Shown: piece after piece, positions 61,519 to 64,000 of the stretch
How positions within the stretch are numbered: the stretch's first letter is position 1
Layout of the letters: each line of letters starts with the position of its first letter
Assembly: GCF_900184945.1 (NCBI RefSeq)
Contig: NZ_FXYF01000008.1
Location: forward strand, 62,001 to 126,000
Origin: Antarctobacter aquimaris
Lineage (GTDB): Bacteria > Pseudomonadota > Alphaproteobacteria > Rhodobacterales > Rhodobacteraceae
Reading direction: 5' to 3'
DNA length: 64,000 bases
Position numbers and translations under genes: made by a program
Notes under the pieces: generated by a model
Seen by the model: the letters and a program-made list of their open reading frames with translations, nothing else
The model's database searches: none
What the model was told of the DNA's origin: nothing

Positions 61519-64000
61519 GTGAACGATACGCCAGAAACCCCTGAGAACGAAGAAGAAAACCGCCCGAAGTTTGGCGGCCCCTCGATCTCGATCGAAAACG
61601 AGATGAAGTCGAGCTATCTCGACTATGCCATGTCCGTGATCGTCAGCCGCGCCATCCCGGACCTGCGCGATGGCCTGAAACCCGTGCACCGGCGCATCCT
61701 TTATACGCTCTGGGAAAACGGCCAGACCCGCGCGAAACCTTATCGCAAATGCGCGACAGCGGTCGGCGACGTGATGGGCCGGTACCACCCGCACGGCGAC
61801 TCAGCGGTCTATGACGCCCTCGTGCGGATGGCGCAGGACTTCTCGATGAGCCTGCCGCTGATCGACGGGCAGGGCAACTTCGGCTCGATGGACGGCGACC
61901 CGCCCGCGGCCTACCGCTACACCGAGAGCCGGTTGCAGAAGGCCGCCGAAAGCCTGCTCGAGGACATCGACAAGGAGACCGTCGATTTTGTACCCAACTA
62001 CGCCAACGAGCGGATGGAGCCGACCGTCCTGCCGGCGCGCTATCCCAACGTGCTGGTCAACGGCGCCGAGGGCATCGCCGTCGGCATGGCGACGCGCATC
62101 CCGCCGCACAACCTGGGCGAGGTGATCGACGCGACTCTGGCGCTGATGGAGAACCCGGACCTGTCCAGCGACGATCTGATCGAATACATCCCCGCCCCCG
62201 ATTTTCCCACCGGCGGCGTGATCCTGGGCCGCTCCGGCGCGCGCAAGGCCTACCTTGAAGGGCGCGGCAGCGTCGTCATCCGCGCCAAGACCCGGATCGA
62301 GGAGCTGCGCAAGGACCGCTACGCCATCATCATCGACCAGATTCCCTACCAGGTGAACAAGGCGACGATGATCGAGCGCATCGCCGAGGCCGCGCGCGAC
62401 AAGAAGATCGAGGGCATCGCCCACGTCCAGGACGAATCCGACCGCGACGGCGTGCGCGTGGTGATCGAGCTCAAGCGTGACGCCACCGCCGAGGTGGTGC
62501 TGAACCAGCTGTTCCGCTTTACCCCGATGCAGGTCAGCTTTGGCTGCAACATGCTGGCGCTGAACGGCGGCAAGCCGGAGCAGCTGACGCTGTACGCGTT
62601 CCTCAGTTCCTTCATCGACTTCCGCGAGGAGGTGGTGGCGCGGCGCACCGCCCACCTGCTGCGCAAGGCGCGCGAACGCTCGCACGTGCTGTGCGGCCTC
62701 GCCGTGGCGGTCAGCAACGTCGACGAGGTGGTGCGCACCATCCGCCAGTCCGCCGACGCCGCCGAGGCGCGCGAAAAGCTGATGGAGCGGCGCTGGCCCG
62801 CCGCCGAGATCCTGCCCTACATCGCGCTGATCGACGATCCGACCCACAAGGCCAACGACGACGGCACCTACAACCTGTCCGAAACGCAGGCCCGCGCGAT
62901 CCTCGACCTGCGCCTGCAACGCCTGACCCAGTTGGGCGTCAAGGAAGTGACCGACGAGCTGGAAGAGCTGGCGGCCAAGATCAAGGACTACCTCGACATC
63001 CTGTCCAGCCGTGAGCGCATCATGCAGATCATCGGCGACGAGATGCGCGCGATCCGCGATGAATTCGCCGTGCCGCGCCGCACCGAGATCGTCGACTGGG
63101 CGGGCGACCTGGAAGACGAGGACCTGATCGAGCAGGAGGACATGGTCGTCACCGTGACCCAGTCCGGCTGGATCAAGCGCACCGCGCTGGCCGATTTCCG
63201 GTCGCAGAAGCGCGGCGGCAAGGGCCTGTCCGGCATGGCGACCAAGGACGACGACGTGGTCACCACGCTGTTTGTCGCCAACACGCACACGCAGCTGCTG
63301 TTCTTCACCACCGACGGCATGGTCTACAAGCTGAAGTGCTGGCGCCTGCCGCTGGGCGGGCGCACCTCGAAGGGCAAGGCCATCGTCAACATCCTGCCGA
63401 TCCCGGCGGGCGTCTCGATCGCGGCGATCATGCCCGTCGACCGTCCCGAAGAGGACTGGGACGACCTCCAGATCGTCTTTGCCACCTCCAAGGGCAGCGT
63501 GCGCCGCAACCGGCTGTCGGATTTCACCAACGTCATGCGCAACGGCAAGATCGCGATGAAGTTCGAGGGCGAGGACGAGAACACCCGCCTGATCAACGCT
63601 CGCATCTGTTCCGAGGATGACGACGTCATGCTGGTGACCAACTCCGGCCGGGCGATCCGTTTCCCGGTGCCGGAGGTGCGGGTGTTCAACTCGCGCAACT
63701 CCACCGGTGTGCGCGGCATCCGCCTGTCGAACGGCGACGAGGTCGTGTCGATGTCGGTCATCCGCCACTTTGACGCGGAGTCCGATGAGCGCGCCTCCTA
63801 CCTCAAGATGCGCCGCGCCATGGCGGGCCTGACCGACGAGGCCGAGCCTTCGGACGAGGAAGAGGGCAATGCCGACAGCGCGCTGCCGCAGGAACGCTAT
63901 GCCGAGATGTCGGCGGCCGAGAACCTGATCCTGACCATCACCGCGCGCGGCCTGGGCAAGCTGTCGTCCAGCCACGACTACCCGGTGCGCGGACGCGGCG
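61519..64000 (+). CDS. gyrA: DNA gyrase subunit A (3' end cut by window edge)
   Basis: This is the DNA-cleaving subunit of gyrase, which introduces negative supercoils. The frame opens with GTG at 61519 ([10 protein letters not shown]), preceded by ACAGGCAG, and 827 codons are visible before the edge. The catalytic Tyr134 is in AAYRYTESR. The quinolone-determining region [17 protein letters not shown] keeps Ser95 and Asp99 (E. coli Ser83 and Asp87), the sensitive form. The GyrA box reads QKRGGKG at about 563-569, which separates it from ParC. An acidic insertion (EPSDEEEGN) lies in the C-terminal beta-pinwheel. Confidence 0.96.
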   Translation, partial: MNDTPETPENEEENRPKFGGPSISIENEMKSSYLDYAMSVIVSRAIPDLRDGLKPVHRRILYTLWENGQTRAKPYRKCATAVGDVMGRYHPHGDSAVYDALVRMAQDFSMSLPLIDGQGNFGSMDGDPPAAYRYTESRLQKAAESLLEDIDKETVDFVPNYANERMEPTVLPARYPNVLVNGAEGIAVGMATRIPPHNLGEVIDATLALMENPDLSSDDLIEYIPAPDFPTGGVILGRSGARKAYLEGRGSVVIRAKTRIEELRKDRYAIIIDQIPYQVNKATMIERIAEAARDKKIEGIAHVQDESDRDGVRVVIELKRDATAEVVLNQLFRFTPMQVSFGCNMLALNGGKPEQLTLYAFLSSFIDFREEVVARRTAHLLRKARERSHVLCGLAVAVSNVDEVVRTIRQSADAAEAREKLMERRWPAAEILPYIALIDDPTHKANDDGTYNLSETQARAILDLRLQRLTQLGVKEVTDELEELAAKIKDYLDILSSRERIMQIIGDEMRAIRDEFAVPRRTEIVDWAGDLEDEDLIEQEDMVVTVTQSGWIKRTALADFRSQKRGGKGLSGMATKDDDVVTTLFVANTHTQLLFFTTDGMVYKLKCWRLPLGGRTSKGKAIVNILPIPAGVSIAAIMPVDRPEEDWDDLQIVFATSKGSVRRNRLSDFTNVMRNGKIAMKFEGEDENTRLINARICSEDDDVMLVTNSGRAIRFPVPEVRVFNSRNSTGVRGIRLSNGDEVVSMSVIRHFDAESDERASYLKMRRAMAGLTDEAEPSDEEEGNADSALPQERYAEMSAAENLILTITARGLGKLSSSHDYPVRGRG

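Noticed and set aside
61780-61830. Possible quinolone-resistance substitutions in gyrA
   Set aside because: The Ser and Asp positions of the determining region are the sensitive residues.
61801-63975. A minus-strand frame of 724 codons opposite gyrA
   Set aside because: Shadow frame rich in Asp, His, Gln and Val; gyrA motifs are continuous on the plus strand.

Overview
The window is about 66% GC, densely packed chromosomal DNA from an alphaproteobacterium, almost certainly Rhodobacteraceae (Roseobacter group). The evidence is the glycine-dependent 5-aminolevulinate synthase HemA, a Mg-type HemB, a Usg family protein, a release factor 2 gene without a programmed frameshift, TRAP transporters, FNR-type boxes, a CtrA-type box, and many gene families typical of roseobacters. 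I see no rRNA, tRNA, CRISPR array, insertion sequence or prophage. Both edges cut genes: a TRAP large permease on the left and gyrA on the right.

Layout. 0-8.4 kb: a TakP-like TRAP carboxylate transporter (dctM, dctQ, dctP) behind a LysR regulator. A divergent SDR with an altered catalytic triad follows, then a Cache-domain histidine kinase and a NarL-type response regulator. 8.9-14.6 kb: the acetolactate synthase genes ilvB and ilvN. ilvB is preceded by a promoter, a 15-codon leader peptide with a Leu-Val-Val-Ile-Val run, and a transcription attenuator. The two subunit genes are separated by an acyltransferase and an antisense hybrid kinase. 14.7-19.4 kb: an XRE regulator, a Rieske oxygenase, a cytochrome c, a DUF2189 membrane protein and a small ORF with a doubtful start. 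19.5-26.1 kb: prfB, an MFS transporter, penicillin-binding protein 1A and AmiC. 26.2-31.1 kb: an aminotransferase, a BepA-like metalloprotease, DsbA, a thioredoxin-like protein and ispG.

31.2-35.1 kb: a RodZ-like HTH/membrane protein with a duplicated C-terminal domain, and hemA with an FNR box and a palindrome upstream. 35.2-41.5 kb: an ECF sigma/anti-sigma pair, an M20 peptidase, a glycosyltransferase, a sulfotransferase-like protein and glycerate kinase. 41.6-45.0 kb: a carnitine dehydrogenase/thioesterase fusion, an SDR, a lipocalin and an SGNH hydrolase. 45.0-48.1 kb: rlmE, a DUF1428 protein, ppx and a second sulfotransferase. 48.3-51.4 kb: a one-carbon cassette (small 'virulence factor' protein, MTHFR, HAD phosphatase, methyl-THF:corrinoid methyltransferase). 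51.4-64 kb: a CtrA-boxed Excalibur-like gene, an EEP hydrolase, a ClpP-like protein, an FNR-boxed alcohol dehydrogenase, mfd, hemB, a SYLF lipoprotein, usg and gyrA.

Functional themes are branched-chain amino acid synthesis under ribosome-mediated attenuation, tetrapyrrole synthesis with oxygen-linked control (hemA, hemB), envelope assembly (PBP1A, AmiC, RodZ-like, DsbA, BepA-like), and uptake or use of marine carboxylates, carnitine and methylated compounds. I did not find one wholly novel multi-gene system. The best candidates for a second look are the ilvB attenuator, the SDR with substituted catalytic residues beside a nested inverted repeat, the tandem DUF4115 protein, the CtrA-boxed small secreted protein, and a hairpin-ended intergenic repeat present three times.
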